A stretch of 64,000 nt of DNA, taken from assembly GCF_021369635.1 (NCBI RefSeq), contig NZ_JAJNBZ010000001.1, forward strand, positions 607,237-671,236, written 5' to 3'. Below, one piece after another: positions 18,025-31,500 of the stretch; the stretch's first letter is position 1; each line of letters opens with the position of its first letter. The notes under the pieces are model-generated. The model was given only the letters and a program-made list of their open reading frames with translations. It searched no databases and had not been told where the DNA came from. The DNA is from Paenibacillus profundus (lineage in GTDB: Bacteria; Bacillota; Bacilli; Paenibacillales; Paenibacillaceae). Position numbers and translations under genes: made by a program.

Positions 18025-18053
18025 TTGACACAATAACCTTATTGTGATAGTTT
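18025..18053 (+). promoter_or_regulatory. Promoter with palindromic operator before the PrnB-like gene
   Basis: A TTGACA -35 (18025-18030) is followed after 17 bases by TAGTTT (18048-18053), a poor -10. Between them lies the perfect palindrome CACAATAACCTTATTGTG (18029-18046). A protein bound there would block RNA polymerase, so this is a likely repressor site. It is the best candidate for the control point of the PrnB-like gene and the NRPS behind it. Confidence 0.65.
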
Positions 18054-18178
18054 AAATTGTATATTTCCTCCCAGTGAAGCTGTTTGCAAATCTACTTCAT
18101 ATGTAGTGTATCTTCCCGCAAGAGTAATAGGTTGAAATCTTTCTCGTTAATAACTTCGGATATAAGGAGAGAGTTTTT

Positions 18179-19234
18179 ATGACTATGGTGAATTGTATAT
18201 GTGAAGACATGCACTATCCATTGGGTAACTTTAGCCGTTTTGTGGTAAACGAACTTCCCCCCCTGAATAAGACGGGGTCCCCGGCTGACCTCCTGAGGCG
18301 CGGCCTGTCTCTTCTACCAGATGATCAGCAGCAACTTATCGATTTCGTATATCACCGTCCTTACAATGAAAAGGTATTGGCAATGGGAGAGTTGGGGATC
18401 TTCCTAGTTTCGTGCTTGAAACGAGGGATTCTTGCTTCTGAACTACGCAGGGTGTACTCCATTTTAGATCTTTTTTCCTTGGCTACCGGTTTAATTCCAC
18501 GGGATACCTATGCTTCGTATATTGCATACAACCCTGCCGATTCTTTGCGAACGTTTACTGGGGATGCCAGTGAAGTCGCTTTTATCACCCGGCACCAGCA
18601 ATCGGAGCTAGCGCTTAAGCCAGCGGTTGAGGAATTGCTGAAGCTTCAGCTTGAGCCGAATATGCCGGAACGCCTGGAAATTCTTAGTGCCGTAAGAGCG
18701 GCGATGAGGCAGGTACGCAAGGAAAATGCCGAGGTACACAAAGGGGTGGATCCCGTCTTTTTTATTACCTTTTTCAGAGATTATTTTTTCCCCATTGAAG
18801 TGAATGGGATAAGCTACAATGCGCCTAGCGGCGTGCACATTGCGGGCGTGATCCTAACCGATCTCATTACGGGCACCGCAGATGATGCCTATATTGAAAC
18901 GACTCATGATCTTTTGCCATATTTGGAGCCATGTGAGCAATTCCGCATTAAAAATGCGTTGGCTGCCCCTTCCTTAAAGCAAATCTATTCGGCCGATTTG
19001 CAATCTGGGAGAGATCGTTCTTCCGAACTCAACCTTCTTGTCGATATTTACAACGAGATCATCAAATTTCGTAATGTTCATCAGGGGCTAGTCAGCAGAT
19101 ATATCCGCAACCAAGATGCTTCCGTTGCCAGAGGTACGGGAGGATTTGCGTTTGATACCTTTTTACAGGAGCGAATTGACGTCGTCGCTCAAGCCAAACG
19201 TACCGTTTCGGATAAGATAGAACCTCACGGGTGA
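18179..19234 (+). CDS. PrnB-like heme enzyme (IDO/TDO superfamily)
   Basis: A 351-residue protein that follows the PrnB (monodechloroaminopyrrolnitrin synthase) family along its length: LPPLNK (27-32), MGELGIFLVSCLKRG, IPRDTYASYIAYNP (about 107-120), YFFPIEVNGISYNAPSG (about 202-218), and FRNVHQGLVSRYI with His301 as likely proximal heme ligand, followed by GTGG (319-322). The H...GTGG pair is shared with indoleamine and tryptophan dioxygenases. PrnB rearranges 7-chlorotryptophan in pyrrolnitrin synthesis, and relatives oxidise tryptophan or tyrosine. AAGGAG precedes the ATG. It lies 181 bases before the NRPS in the same direction with no terminator between, so it probably makes or tailors an aromatic building block. 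The next frame stays open for 39 codons beyond the stop (to 19352), suggesting a possible frameshift near 19230. Confidence 0.78.
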   Translation: MTMVNCICEDMHYPLGNFSRFVVNELPPLNKTGSPADLLRRGLSLLPDDQQQLIDFVYHRPYNEKVLAMGELGIFLVSCLKRGILASELRRVYSILDLFSLATGLIPRDTYASYIAYNPADSLRTFTGDASEVAFITRHQQSELALKPAVEELLKLQLEPNMPERLEILSAVRAAMRQVRKENAEVHKGVDPVFFITFFRDYFFPIEVNGISYNAPSGVHIAGVILTDLITGTADDAYIETTHDLLPYLEPCEQFRIKNALAAPSLKQIYSADLQSGRDRSSELNLLVDIYNEIIKFRNVHQGLVSRYIRNQDASVARGTGGFAFDTFLQERIDVVAQAKRTVSDKIEPHG

Positions 19235-19415
19235 TTCCGTACACGAATGGTATCCATCTATTGAAGGTCACGAACTGAATCATGAAATAAGCAATGGGTT
19301 ATACGTCCCTCGTCATGCCGAACTGCTATTGACATCCCAAGAACCCCACTAGGTTGTACAGAGTCTATCCAAGAGCTCACTTACACACTTAATTTAAATA
19401 GGGAGAAGGATTTGA

Positions 19416-22400
19416 ATGTCAAATATCGGAAAAGAAGCACAATTAACTATGCAACATACTTGGACATTGACAGAAGCGCAACGAAGAGTATGGTACATGG
19501 AACTGCTCAATCCCAATACGACGGTTGCCACTTTGAACAGTTTGCTTACCTTAAAGGGAACGATTATCGAAGACATGATCATACAAGCATTGCAGATGCT
19601 GGCTCTTCGGCATGATTCCCTGCGGATGCGCTTAAAACAGATGGATGGTCAGGAGCCGCAAATCTATGTTGTTCCCTTCGAACCCTTCCATGTCGATAAG
19701 ATGGATGTGAGAGAGGAAGAGTCCGCAGCATGGCAGGAGGTCGTCGATTTTCGTTCACGTCTGCCCTTCACTCTATTTGATGCGCCATTATTTGAATTTA
19801 CGTTGTTCCGGACAGGAGAGATGGAGGCCAAATTGTTTTTGAAAATTCACCACGTGATTGCAGACGGTTATTCCTTGAACCTGTTAGGGAACGAAATCAT
19901 CCAAAATTATATGTCCTTGTTACGCAACGAGGAGCTCACGGCGGAAAAAGCGCCCTCTTTTACAGAACTGCTTTCTAGTGAGGAGACTTATCTTACATCT
20001 TCCCGCTTTCTCAAAGACAAAGCATACTGGGACAAAGAATTCAGTTCGCTGCCTCCAATCACACGGTTGGTTAGTTCCGAACGCGAAGCCCAGACTGCCA
20101 GCAGTTTAGCCGCATATAGCCAATACCGGATCCCCTCATCCGCATGCCAAGAAATTCACCAATTTTGTGAACAACAGCAAGTTTCTGCCTTCAACTTGTT
20201 TGTAACGGCATTATGCCTGTATCTCGCCCGGATTTGTGGAGAAGAAGAAGTTGTGCTGGGAACCATGTATGCCAATAGAACGTCCATGGAGCAAAAAACG
20301 ATGGTAGGCATGCTCGTCAGTACAACTCCTTTTCGCTTGAGCGTGGATGCTTCTTTGTCATTCGCTGATCTCTTAAAGCAGGTGAAAATGAAGCAGGGTG
20401 AGCTGATCCGGCATCAGAAATACCCCTTCAATCGGATTGTGCCTGAACTCCGTGAACGATTTAGCTTTACGGAATCCTTGCTGCCCATTTTTTTTAATTA
20501 TCATCCGTTGGCATGGGATACTCTTCCGGAGGATGCTCCCATTCAGTATGACACGTTACCTCTCGGAAATGGTCACCAGGATAATGAATTAACCGTCCAT
20601 ATACGTGAAAATGTAAAAACCGGTGAGATGGCTATTCAAATCGATTATTTGACCGATTTATTCGCGGCGGAAGACATGGACCGCTTATTTTCCAGATTGA
20701 TGCATGTCCTTCGGGAAGGAATGGCTGCACCTTTGCAGGCGGTAGAACGACTACAAGTATTACCGCCGGAGGAACGCCATGAGATCCTACAAGCCTTTAG
20801 CCCGGGACACCATATGGTGCAACAGCCTGACGGTCTGCTGCACGAGCTGTTCGAGGAGCAGGCTGCGAAGACGCCGGAGCGGATGGCTGTTCTATCAGGA
20901 CTGGACGGCTCATCACTGACCTACGGCCAATTGAATGAACGCGCCAACAAGCTGGCCCGCACCCTGATCAATCTGGGGATTGGGATGGGCCAACCCGTGG
21001 CGATTCTCGGGGAACGGTCGCCGAGAATTGTAACGGCTGTTCTTGCTGTCCTTAAGGCGGGAGGGGCGTTCGTACCTTTGGATCACTCTTTGCCTTCCGA
21101 TCGGCTGGCTTATATGCTGGCGGATAGCGGAGCCGGCATTTTGTTGACGGCTGATTCTGTTGCCTTTCCTGTGCCTGATGCGTGCGGGGTCATCGATTTG
21201 CGTCAGGAGGAATGCTACGCCGATGACGCTACGAATCTACACCTTCACTGCCGACCGGAACAGCTCGCTTATCTCATCTATACGTCAGGGACGACTGGGA
21301 AGCCCAAAGGGGTTATGGTGGAACACCAGAGCTGGATTCAGACTGCCTGCTCATGGCGTCAAGAGTATAGGCTGGAAGAGATGGAGGTGCGGCTGCTGCA
21401 ATTAGCCAGCTTCTCTTTTGACGTGTTTGCCGGCGATCTGGCCAGAACACTGCCAAACGGGGGAATGATGGTCTTCTGCCCGGACGAGGTCCGGCTTCAG
21501 CTGCCCCGGCTCCAGCAGATGATCGTCGAATGCGGCATTACGCTGTTGGAGTCGACGCCTGCACTGCTAGTGCCGCTCATGGATTACATTTATGAACACC
21601 GTTTGAGCACCGGCCGGCTGGAACTGCTGATCTTGGGCTCGGACCGTCTTGCAGCTGAAGACTTCCGGCGGGTGTACCGGCGGTTTGGCTCCGTCATGCG
21701 CATCCTCAACAGCTATGGGGTGACGGAGGCATGCATCGATGCGTCTTATTATGAAGTGGAACAGGGGAGTCAGCCGCCTAAGGAAGGGAATGTGCCAATC
21801 GGCAGGCCGCTTCCCCATGTCAAGCTGTACGTGCTGGGACGGGGCGGAACCCTCCAGCCGGTAGGCGTGCCCGGGGAACTGTGTATCGGAGGAGAAGGAG
21901 TAGCCCGGGGCTACCTGAATAGGCCTGATCTGTCGAGTGAGCGCTTTGCCGAAGACCCTTATGCGGCTGGCGGACGGATCTATCGCACCGGAGACCAGGC
22001 CCGCTGGCTGCCGGATGGAAATTTGCAATTTCTCGGACGGCTGGACGATCAACTCAGTATCCGCGGATACCGGGTCGAGCCGGGCGAGATTGAAGCGCAG
22101 TTGTTGCAGTTCGTAGGCATCCGTGAGGCAGTGGTTGCCGTAATGCCCGATCTGCAGGGAGAGCCTGTGCTTTGTGCATATTACACGGGCGAGGCCGAAT
22201 TGGAGATCGCGGAGATGCGGGCATACCTATCTTCGATGCTGCCAGACTACATGGTGCCATCCGTATATATGAAGCTGGAGCGGCTACCCTTGACGTCGAA
22301 TAGCAAGGTGGACCGTAAAGCTTTGCCGAAACCCGATGCAATTGCATCCCGCAAAGAATACATTCGTCCAACAACAGACGCCGAGCAGAGAATGGCGTCA

Positions 22401-22597
22401 CTGTGGCAAGGGGTCTTGAACAAGGGCTCCGTGGGACTCCATGACAATTTCTTTGAGCTCGGGGGCCATTCGCTTAAAGCGATGACGCTGCTGACGCGCA
22501 TACATCAGGAGTTCCAGTCCGAGATCGGCTTGCGCGACATATTTCAGACAACCAATCTGAAGACACTGACCCAAGCAGTCACTTCGGCAGCCGGACG
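19416..22597 (+). other. NRPS module 1: Cs-A(Orn)-T
   Basis: A starter C domain (about residues 8-460, HHVIADG at 145-151) is followed by an adenylation domain (about 480-985) and carrier S1019. The pocket reads DVGEIGSID, the ornithine code known from bacitracin and fengycin synthetases; diaminobutyrate would have DVGEISSID. The C domain has the odd start LTEAQRRVWYMELL and differs from the internal C domains, consistent with N-acylation of the first residue. Confidence 0.85.
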
Positions 22598-25500
22598 TGC
22601 CTATGAGGCTCTCCTTCCTGCATCGGAGCAGGCTTATTATCCGCTGTCGTCGGCGCAGAAGCGGTTGTATGTGCTGCAACAGCTGGATGAGGCAGGTCTT
22701 AGTTACAATATGCCGGCCGTGTTCCAACTGGAAGGTCGATTGGATAAGGCGCGTCTCGAAGCGGCATTGCAGTCGCTGATCACCCGTCATGAGGCGCTGC
22801 GCACCTCGTTTACGGTCGTGGGCGGCGAGCCCATGCAGCAGGTCCAGCACCAGGTTTCATTTTCCGTATCCTGCGAGGAAGCGGAAGAAGGGCAAGCGGA
22901 TAAGCAGATCCGGGCATTCATCCGCCCGTTTGATCTCGGCGTGGCCCCGCTGCTGCGCACGAAGGTGATTCAACTCGGAGAAGAACGCCATCTGCTCTTG
23001 TTCGATATGCATCATATTATCTCGGACGGAATTTCCGTTCAAATCCTAACGGAAGAAATGGCCGCCTTGTATGCCGGAGAAGAGCTGAACCCGCTGCGGC
23101 TGCAGTATAAAGACTATGCGGTATGGCAGCAGGGATACAGGCAGTCGCAGGCCTATGCGAAGCAGGAAGCGTATTGGCTTAAGGAACTGGCCGGCGAGCT
23201 GCCGGTGCTGAGCCTTCCGGCTGATTATCCGCGCCCTGCGATGCGCAGCATCGAGGGCGGCCGGGCGGACTTCGAACTGGAAGGCGGGTTGGCGGAGGGT
23301 GTCCGCAAGTTGGCACAGGAGAGCGGCAGTACGGTGTACATGGTGCTGCTGGCAGTATATAGCACGCTGCTGTCGCGACTTAGCGGGCAAGAGGAGCTCA
23401 TCATTGGCACGCCGGTGGCGGGCCGCCCGCATGCCGACCTCGCAAGCATGCTCGGCATGTTTGTAAATACGGTGGCGCTGCGCACGCATCCAGCCGGGGA
23501 AAAACGTTTTTCCGTCTATCTGCAGGAGGTCCGCCAGACGGCGCTGTCTGCTTTTGAACATGGGGATTTTCCGTTTGAGGAACTGGTGGAACAAGTCGTG
23601 CGGCAGCGCGACACAAGCCGCAATCCGATCTTCGACGCGATGCTCGTGCTGCAAAATACCGAACACGCGGTGTTAGAGCTCCCAGGTGTAGGTCTTTCTC
23701 CATACCCATTTGACTACACTGCGTCTAAATTCGACCTGACACTCACCGTTACAGAGCAGGCCGGGGGCTTCTCCTTCAGTTGGGAATATGCCGCAGCCTT
23801 GTTCACTCGCAGCACGATAGAGCGGTGGACTGGCTGTTTCCTGGAGCTACTGCGTCAGGCCATTGATTCTCCAGACTCCCAATTGGGTGAGTATAATTGG
23901 GTAACCGATAAGGAAAGACAGCTGCTGCTGGAGCAATTTGCCGGAACTAGAGCAGACTACCGCCCGGAGGTAACGGTGCTCACCTTGTTCGAAGAGCAGG
24001 TTGCCCGCACCCCTGATCTGCCGGCGGTTATTTGTGGAGATGAGGAGCTAAGTTACCGTGAACTGAACGAGTGGGCGGAGCAGCTGGGAGCTGTGCTTCG
24101 CGCGCAAGGGGTAGGGGCGGAGACGATTGCCGCCGTCATGATCCACCGATCTTGCGCAATGGCGGCGGGCATCCTCGCCGTCTTGAAGGCAGGAGGGGCC
24201 TACCTCCCTATCGATCCGGAATTCCCGATGGAACGGATTCGTTATATGCTGGGCGATAGTCATCCCCAAGTTCTGCTGACTTCGATAGAGCACCAGCCTC
24301 TCGCAGCGGAGGTAGCCAACCAGATTTCCGTCCTTTACTTCGAAGACAACCCGCTCCGGGAGGTGCCCGCTGAGAGCCTGGAGAGAACAGTCGCACCCGC
24401 GCATTTGGCATACGTTATTTATACATCAGGCACTACGGGGGCGTCCAAGGGCGTTATGATCGAACATGGAAGCCTTGCCAATACCATTCAGTGGAAAGCG
24501 AACCACTATCAGTTTAGCGCTGGTGACAAGGCGTTGATGTTGAATCCTTTTATTTTTGACTCGTTCGTGACCCACTTTTTTGGTCCCATCGTTTCGGGAG
24601 CGGCGGTTGTCCTGTTGAACGCTCAAGACAGCAAAGATCCGTCGGCCATTCGCGAGGCCATCGTGAAGCGCCGAATCACCCATATGCAGAGCCCGCCGAG
24701 CTTCTACTCGGCCTTGCTGGAGAGCATGAATCCCGAGGATTGGCGTACGGTGCGCAGCGCGGTATTGGCTGGCGAAGCCGTTGGAATGCCGCTAATCCGC
24801 CGTTTGAAGACGATGAATCCCAACATGGAACTGATGAATGAGTACGGCCCGACCGAAAATACCGTGGTGACGACTGCAGTTGAGCTCGAGGAAGAGAAGG
24901 CTGTTACCATCGGGCGGCCGATCCCCAATACACGGGTATATATTCTTACCCCTCAAGGGCTGCTCACTCCGCTCGGCGTACCGGGCGAGCTGTGCATTGC
25001 CGGCTCCGGTGTGGCGCGCGGTTATGTAAACCAGCCGCAGCTAACGGCAGGCAAGTTCACTTCGGATCCGTTCGTATCGGGCGAGCGAATGTACCGAACC
25101 GGAGACTGGGCCCGTTGGTTGCCGGATGGAACTTTGGAATATTGGGGAAGAATCGATCACCAGGTCAAAATTCGCGGCAACCGGATTGAGCTAGGGGAGA
25201 TTGAGGCCCATCTATTGACGCTTCCCGACATTAGAGAGGCAGCCGTTGCGGTTGTGGAAGAAGCGGAGAATAACCTTAGTCTGTGCGCTTACTTTGTAGC
25301 GGACCGGGATTATTCAGTAAAAGAGCTGCGGACGGCGCTTGGCAGAACGCTGCCGCCTTACATGATTCCCGCCTACTTCATTCCGATGGAGCAGATGCCT
25401 CTGACAGCCAACGGAAAATTGAACCGGCGGGCGTTGCCTTTGCCTGACGGCCAATTGGAGAAAGACAGCAGCTACATCGCCCCGCGGAACCTTGCCGAAC

Positions 25501-28500
25501 AGAAGATGGCAGAGGTGTGGCAGGAGGTGCTGGGCGTCCGTCCGTTAGGCGTGCGGGATGATTTTTTTGAACGAGGCGGACATTCGTTGAAAGCAACCGT
25601 CTTGGTTTCGCGCATCCAAAAGCAACTGCAGGCCGACGTCACGCTACGGGATCTATTCCAGTATCCAACCGTGGAGACATTGACTGAAGTTATAGCTTCC
25701 CGACAGAATAAGGCATTTCAGGGACTTGAGCCGGCTGATTCGCAGGAGCATTATCCGCTTACCTCCGCACAGAAGCGGTTGTATGTGCTCCAGCAGCTTG
25801 AGGGAGCGGAGATCAGTTACAACATGCCTGCCGTTCTTCGAATGGAGGGTGTGCTGAACCGGATGCTCTTGGAAGCGTCCCTGCAGCAGCTGGTCACACG
25901 TCATGAATCGCTGCGCACTTCCTTCGCCAAAGCAGACGGAGAGCCAGTGCAGAGAGTACACGAAAAAGTGAAGCTTGCAGCGGTCTATTGTGAAGCGGAA
26001 GAAGCGCAGCTTCACCCGATTATCGCGGACTTTATACGCCCATTCGATCTCAGTCAGGCGCCTCTGCTGCGTGTGAAGGTCGTACGTGTGGAGAGCCAGC
26101 TTCATTATGTCCTGTTGGACATGCATCATATCATCTCGGACGGCGTGTCGATGAACATTTTCGTAGAGGAATTTACGAAGCTTTATGCCGGGAAAGAGCT
26201 TGCCCCGCTGAGACTGCAGTACAAAGATTATGCGGTGTGGCAGCAGGAATATGTGCTCAGCGATGCTTATCAGATGCAGGAGAGGTATTGGCTCCAGCAT
26301 TTTGCAGGGGAGCTGCCGGTATTGCAGCTGCCAACCGATTTCGCGCGCCCAGCCTTGCGCAGTTTTGCAGGCGACCGGGTTGATTTCAAGCTGGGAAGAA
26401 CACTGTCGGAAGCCGTGCAGCAACTGGCGCTGGACAAAGGGGTCACCGTATTTATGGTGTTCTTGGCCGCGTACAGCACCTTGCTGTCCCGTCTGTCCGG
26501 CAACGATGAAATAATTGTCGGCTCGCCGGTAGCCGCGCGTCCGCATGCGGATCTGACGGACATGATGGGGATGTTTGTCAACACTCTTGCTTTACGCACC
26601 TTCCCTTCCGGACTAAAATCCTTTGCCGAATATCTTGAGGAAATCAAGCAAACGGCGCTGGATGCCTTTGAGCATGGAGAGTATCCTTTCGAGGAACTGG
26701 TAGACCGTGTTGTCAGCCAGCGGGACATGAGCCGGAACCCTCTGTTCGATGCTGTATTCGTGCTTCAAAACACGGAAAACTTGCAGTTGGATCTCCCTGG
26801 CTTGAAGGTAGAGTCTTGTCCATTTGCCGATACGCAGGCCAAGTTTGACCTTACCTTGATGGTAACCGAGAGTGCGGAGGGCTATCACGGCTCGTTGGAG
26901 TTCACTACAGCCTTATTCACACGGGTAACCATCGAACGGTGGGCCGGCCATTTGACGGAACTGCTGGATCATGTGGCTTCTGAACCGGATACGCCCCTTG
27001 CAGAAGCCAGATTAATAAGCGGGGGAGAACAGCTTAGCCAGCTGATGAAATACAGCGGTTTGCCTGTCGAAGGCCTGCTCCTGCCTCGAACGACGATTCA
27101 TCAGCGTTTCGAAGAAATGGCTTGTCTCTATCCGGATCGGACGGCCATCGTGTGTGGCGATCGACAACTCACTTATGCGGAGTTACAGCTTCAAGCGAGT
27201 CATGTGACCGGCAGACTGCTGAGGGAAGGAATGCGGCCACGGGCAGCTGTTGCCATTCTGGCGGAGCGCTCGATCGAATTTATCGTTGCTGTCCTGGGAA
27301 TTCTGCAGGCGGGCGGAGCCTATGTGCCTCTGGATCCGGAAGCTCCCGAGGAGCGTCACCTGTATATACTGGGCGACTGCGGCGCGGAGTTCCTGCTGGC
27401 TGTACAGAAGTTCAAAGTGCCGGAGTCTTACCCGGGGACGGTCATCATGCTTGATGACGGGACTCTTCCAGATGAAGCGTTAGAGGTGTTGGGGCGCGAA
27501 GAAGTACAGGCGTGCAGTTTCGATGATCCGGCTTATATCCTGTATACCTCGGGCACCACGGGAAGACCTAAAGGAGTGCTGGTGACGCATGGAAATGTAA
27601 TCAACTTGGTGAAAAACAAGGCGTACGTGCCGTTTCATGCCAATCACCGCTTCGCTCAGACCGGTTCGGTAAGCTTTGATGCGGCTACGTTCGAAATATT
27701 CGGAGCCCTTCTGCATGGAGGGTCCTTGCATCCGGTTGAGAAAGACGTGCTGCTGGACGCGCGCCGGATGGGGCCGTTTCTGGTAGAGCACGGCATTACG
27801 GTCATGTTCTTGACCACATCGCTCTTTCATCATCTGGCCGATGAGGATGCGGGCCTGTTTGCCGGTGTAGAGCATTTGATTATGGGCGGAGAGGTTCTGT
27901 CGCCGAAGCATGCTTACGCAGTGAGGGACGCATGTCCGGGGCTTACGATCTGGAACGGATATGGCCCTACCGAAAACACGACTTTCTCGACCTCATTCGC
28001 GGTCCACACGACATACGGCGACAATCGCATCCCGATTGGCCGGCCGATCGATGGAACGACAGCCTACGTGCTGAGCGCTCAGGGACAGCTGCTTCCGGTC
28101 GGTGTGCCGGGCGAATTGTGCCTTGGGGGCGCCGGGGTAGCCGCAGGCTACTGGAATCTGCCTGAGCTTACGCTGGAAAAGTTCAAACCGGATCCCTTTA
28201 TTGAAGGCGGGAGGATGTATAAAACAGGAGATTTGGCACGCTGGCTGCCAGATGGAACACTTGAATATTGGGGGAGAATCGATCAGCAGGTCAAAATTCG
28301 GGGCTATCGGATTGAACTCGGTGAGATCGAAGCGCGCCTGCAGCTTCATGCGGACATTCGCCAAGCGGCTGTAGTGACTTGGACAGAGCGGCCGGGAAGC
28401 GAGGTTTTGTGCGCTTACTATGTCGGCGGCAAGCGCCTGGAAGCGGTCGAATTGAGAAATCACCTGAGCATCGCTTTACCCGAATATATGGTTCCTGCGT

Positions 28501-31500
28501 ATTTCGTCCATCTGCCGGAACTGCCGCTTACGAGAAATGGCAAGCTGGATCGGATGGCGTTGCCGGAGCCTAAAGACGACATGGCAGCGGCTTCCCAATA
28601 TATAGCTCCTCGAACAGCCACGGAAGCTCTGCTTGCCAAGCTTTGGCAGGAGGTATTGCACGTAGCGCAAGTAGGGATCCGTGACAACTTCTTTGAACTC
28701 GGAGGCCATTCTCTGAGAGCGATGATATTAGTATCGCGCATACATCAGGCGATGAGTATACACATCGCCATCCGGGACGTATTCCGGTTCCCGACCGTTG
28801 AAGCCATGGCGCTGACCGTGGACGGGAGAGCTGCAGACGTGTATGAAGGCCTGCAACCTGCCGGGCAGCGGGAATACTACCCCCTGTCCTCTGCACAGAG
28901 GAGACTATATGTTCTGCAGCAGCTCGAAGGAGCGGAGCGAAGCTACAATATACCCGCAGCGATGCTCCTTGAGGGACAATTGGACCTTGCAAGATTGGAA
29001 TTTGCCTTGAAGGAACTGGGAGCACGCCATGAAGTCCTTCGAACACGTTTTGAGCTTGTAAATGGCGAACCGGTACAGAAAATTTGCCCGGAGGTTGATT
29101 TTGCGCTGTCTTTCCGCAATTCCGGGGAGATGCAGCTTGAAGAAATCATCCAGAATTTCATTCGTCCTTTCGATCTGAGCCAAGCGCCGCTTCTGCGCAT
29201 CCAATTGGTCAAGCTGACGGATGTACGGCATCTGTTGTTGTTTGATATGCATCATATCATTTCCGACGGCACATCCATGGGGATTTTCATTAAGGAAATG
29301 ACAAGGCTGTATATGGGCGAGAGTTTGCCGCCGCTATCCCTTCAATATAAGGATTATGCAGTGTGGCAGAACACAAATGAACATTCCGAGGCGTACAACC
29401 GACACAAAGAATACTGGCTGGAACAGCTTGGCGGCGAACTTCCAATCCTCTCCTTGCCGTTTGATTTTACTCGTCCGCCGGTACAAAGCTTTGAGGGAAG
29501 CCACCTGGATTTCATCATTGATGCGGAGTTGACCGGCAAATTGCGCAAGCTCGCGCAGAACACAGGGACTACCTTATTCATGGTGCTGCTTTCAGCTTAT
29601 AGCTTGTTTCTGGCAAGAACATCCGGACAGGATGATATCATTGTTGGAACGCCTGTTGCAGGCCGTCCTCATGCCGATCTGTCCAATCTTTTGGGTATGT
29701 TCGTGAACACATTGGCCATCAGATCGATGCCTTCCAGGGAGAAAACATTTGCGGATTATCTTGAAGAAGTCAAAGAGATTTCCATTGCAGCGTTTGAACA
29801 CGCGGATTACCCGTTTGAAGAACTCGTCGAGCAGGTGGTCCAGCACCGGGATATCAGCCGCAACCCGATCTTTGACGTCATGTTCGCTTTGCAGAACATG
29901 GAACAATCCGAGCTGCAGATGCAGGATGTCGAGGTATCTCCCTATGAACTGGAGAATCCCACTTCGAAATTCGACTTGTCCTTGTTAATCAGCGAACGGG
30001 GAGATCAGCTGCATTGCAGTCTGGAGTACACCACAGCTCTGTTTGAACTTGGCACCATAGAACGTTGGCAAGAAACTTTCATCCAATTGCTGCAGCATGC
30101 GGTTGCTGAACCGGGGATTGCACTCGGTAAAGTAAATTTGTTGAGTGAACAAGAACGGAATACGCTGGCAACATGGCATGACGGACCTGCCATGGAGCTG
30201 CCAAATACAACCCTGCATCAGTTATTCAGAGAACAGGCGGTAAAGACTCCGGACGGCATAGCTTTGGTATTTGGTGAAACCATGCTGACCTATCAAGAGT
30301 TGGATCAGCTATCCGATCAAGTCTCGCTTGCTTTGCAACATCGAAATATAGGCATCGGCAGCATTGTCGGCATCATGGCACGCCGATCTCCTTATATGAT
30401 TATCAGTTTGCTAGGAATTCTTAAAGCAGGGGCAGCCTTGCTTCCTGTGGATCCGTCTTATCCCGCGGACCGGATTGCTTATATGCTGGAGGATTCTCAG
30501 GTATCATGCCTGCTCGTCGATTCAGCTCAGACGGACAAGCGCCTTGCGTATGACGGTGAAACGATACTTATCAGCGATATGCTTGCCGCGAATCATGATG
30601 TCGGGGTTCCCCGCGAACCGGATCCAGATGAGGTCACGTTGGCCGAAGAGAACGGGCTGCTGGTTTACGTTATTTATACTTCAGGAACTACCGGCAATCC
30701 CAAAGGAGTCATGCTGAAGCATAGCAATCTTATCAACCTGGCGCTTTATCAGCATAAGCATACCTCCATCCCCTTTCACAAGAGCGTGCTTCAGTATGCT
30801 TCCTACAGCTTTGATGCCAGCTATCAGGAGATTTTCACTACGCTGCTTGCGGGCGGGACGCTTCATGTGGTCGATGAGGAGATGCGTCAGGATCCCTTTG
30901 CGCTTTTCCGTTATATCGAGGATCAGGGCATCGAGACGATTTGGCTGCCTACTTCTTTTGTAAAGTTCGTGTGGAATGACCCAGCCTACGAGCCTGTGTG
31001 GCCTAAGAGCGTGCGTCACATGATAACAGCAGGCGAGGCTCTGGTCGTCGGAAAGTCACTGCAGCGATATTTGCGCGAGCGAGGGGTGACTCTCCATAAT
31101 CACTACGGACCTTCAGAGACGCATGTTGCCACTACGTACACGATTATACCGAAGGACATCATGACCGAGCTTCCTCCAATCGGCAGACCTATCAGCAACT
31201 CTTCGATTTATATTTTGGATCAGCTGGGTTGCCCGCAACCGATAGGTGTCGCAGGCGAGTTGTACATCGGGGGAGCGTGTGTCGGCGAAGGTTATTTGCA
31301 GCAGCCTGAACGGACTCGCGAGAAGTTCGTCCCCGATCCGTTCTCTCCCGGCGAGCGGATGTACAGGACAGGGGATTTGGCCCGCTGGCTGGCAGATGGG
31401 AACATCGAGTATCTGGGCCGCATGGATCATCAAGTGAAGATAAGGGGATACAGGATTGAGCTGGGCGAGATCGAAACGCGGCTTCTCGGGGTGAAAGGGA

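Larger units (their letters stand above)
17349..18178. other. Gene-free leader region of the biosynthetic cluster
   Basis: No intact gene is seen. At 17709-17850 the plus strand reads RLRQDVAAFWKFVQQVAQES and then GRSLDEWRTDPARVIEG, clearly former coding sequence of a protein I cannot name. Its end forms the 106-bp repeat at 17806-17911. The last 150 bases hold the promoter/operator at 18025 and the ribosome binding site AAGGAG (about 18163) of the PrnB-like gene. Confidence 0.5.
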
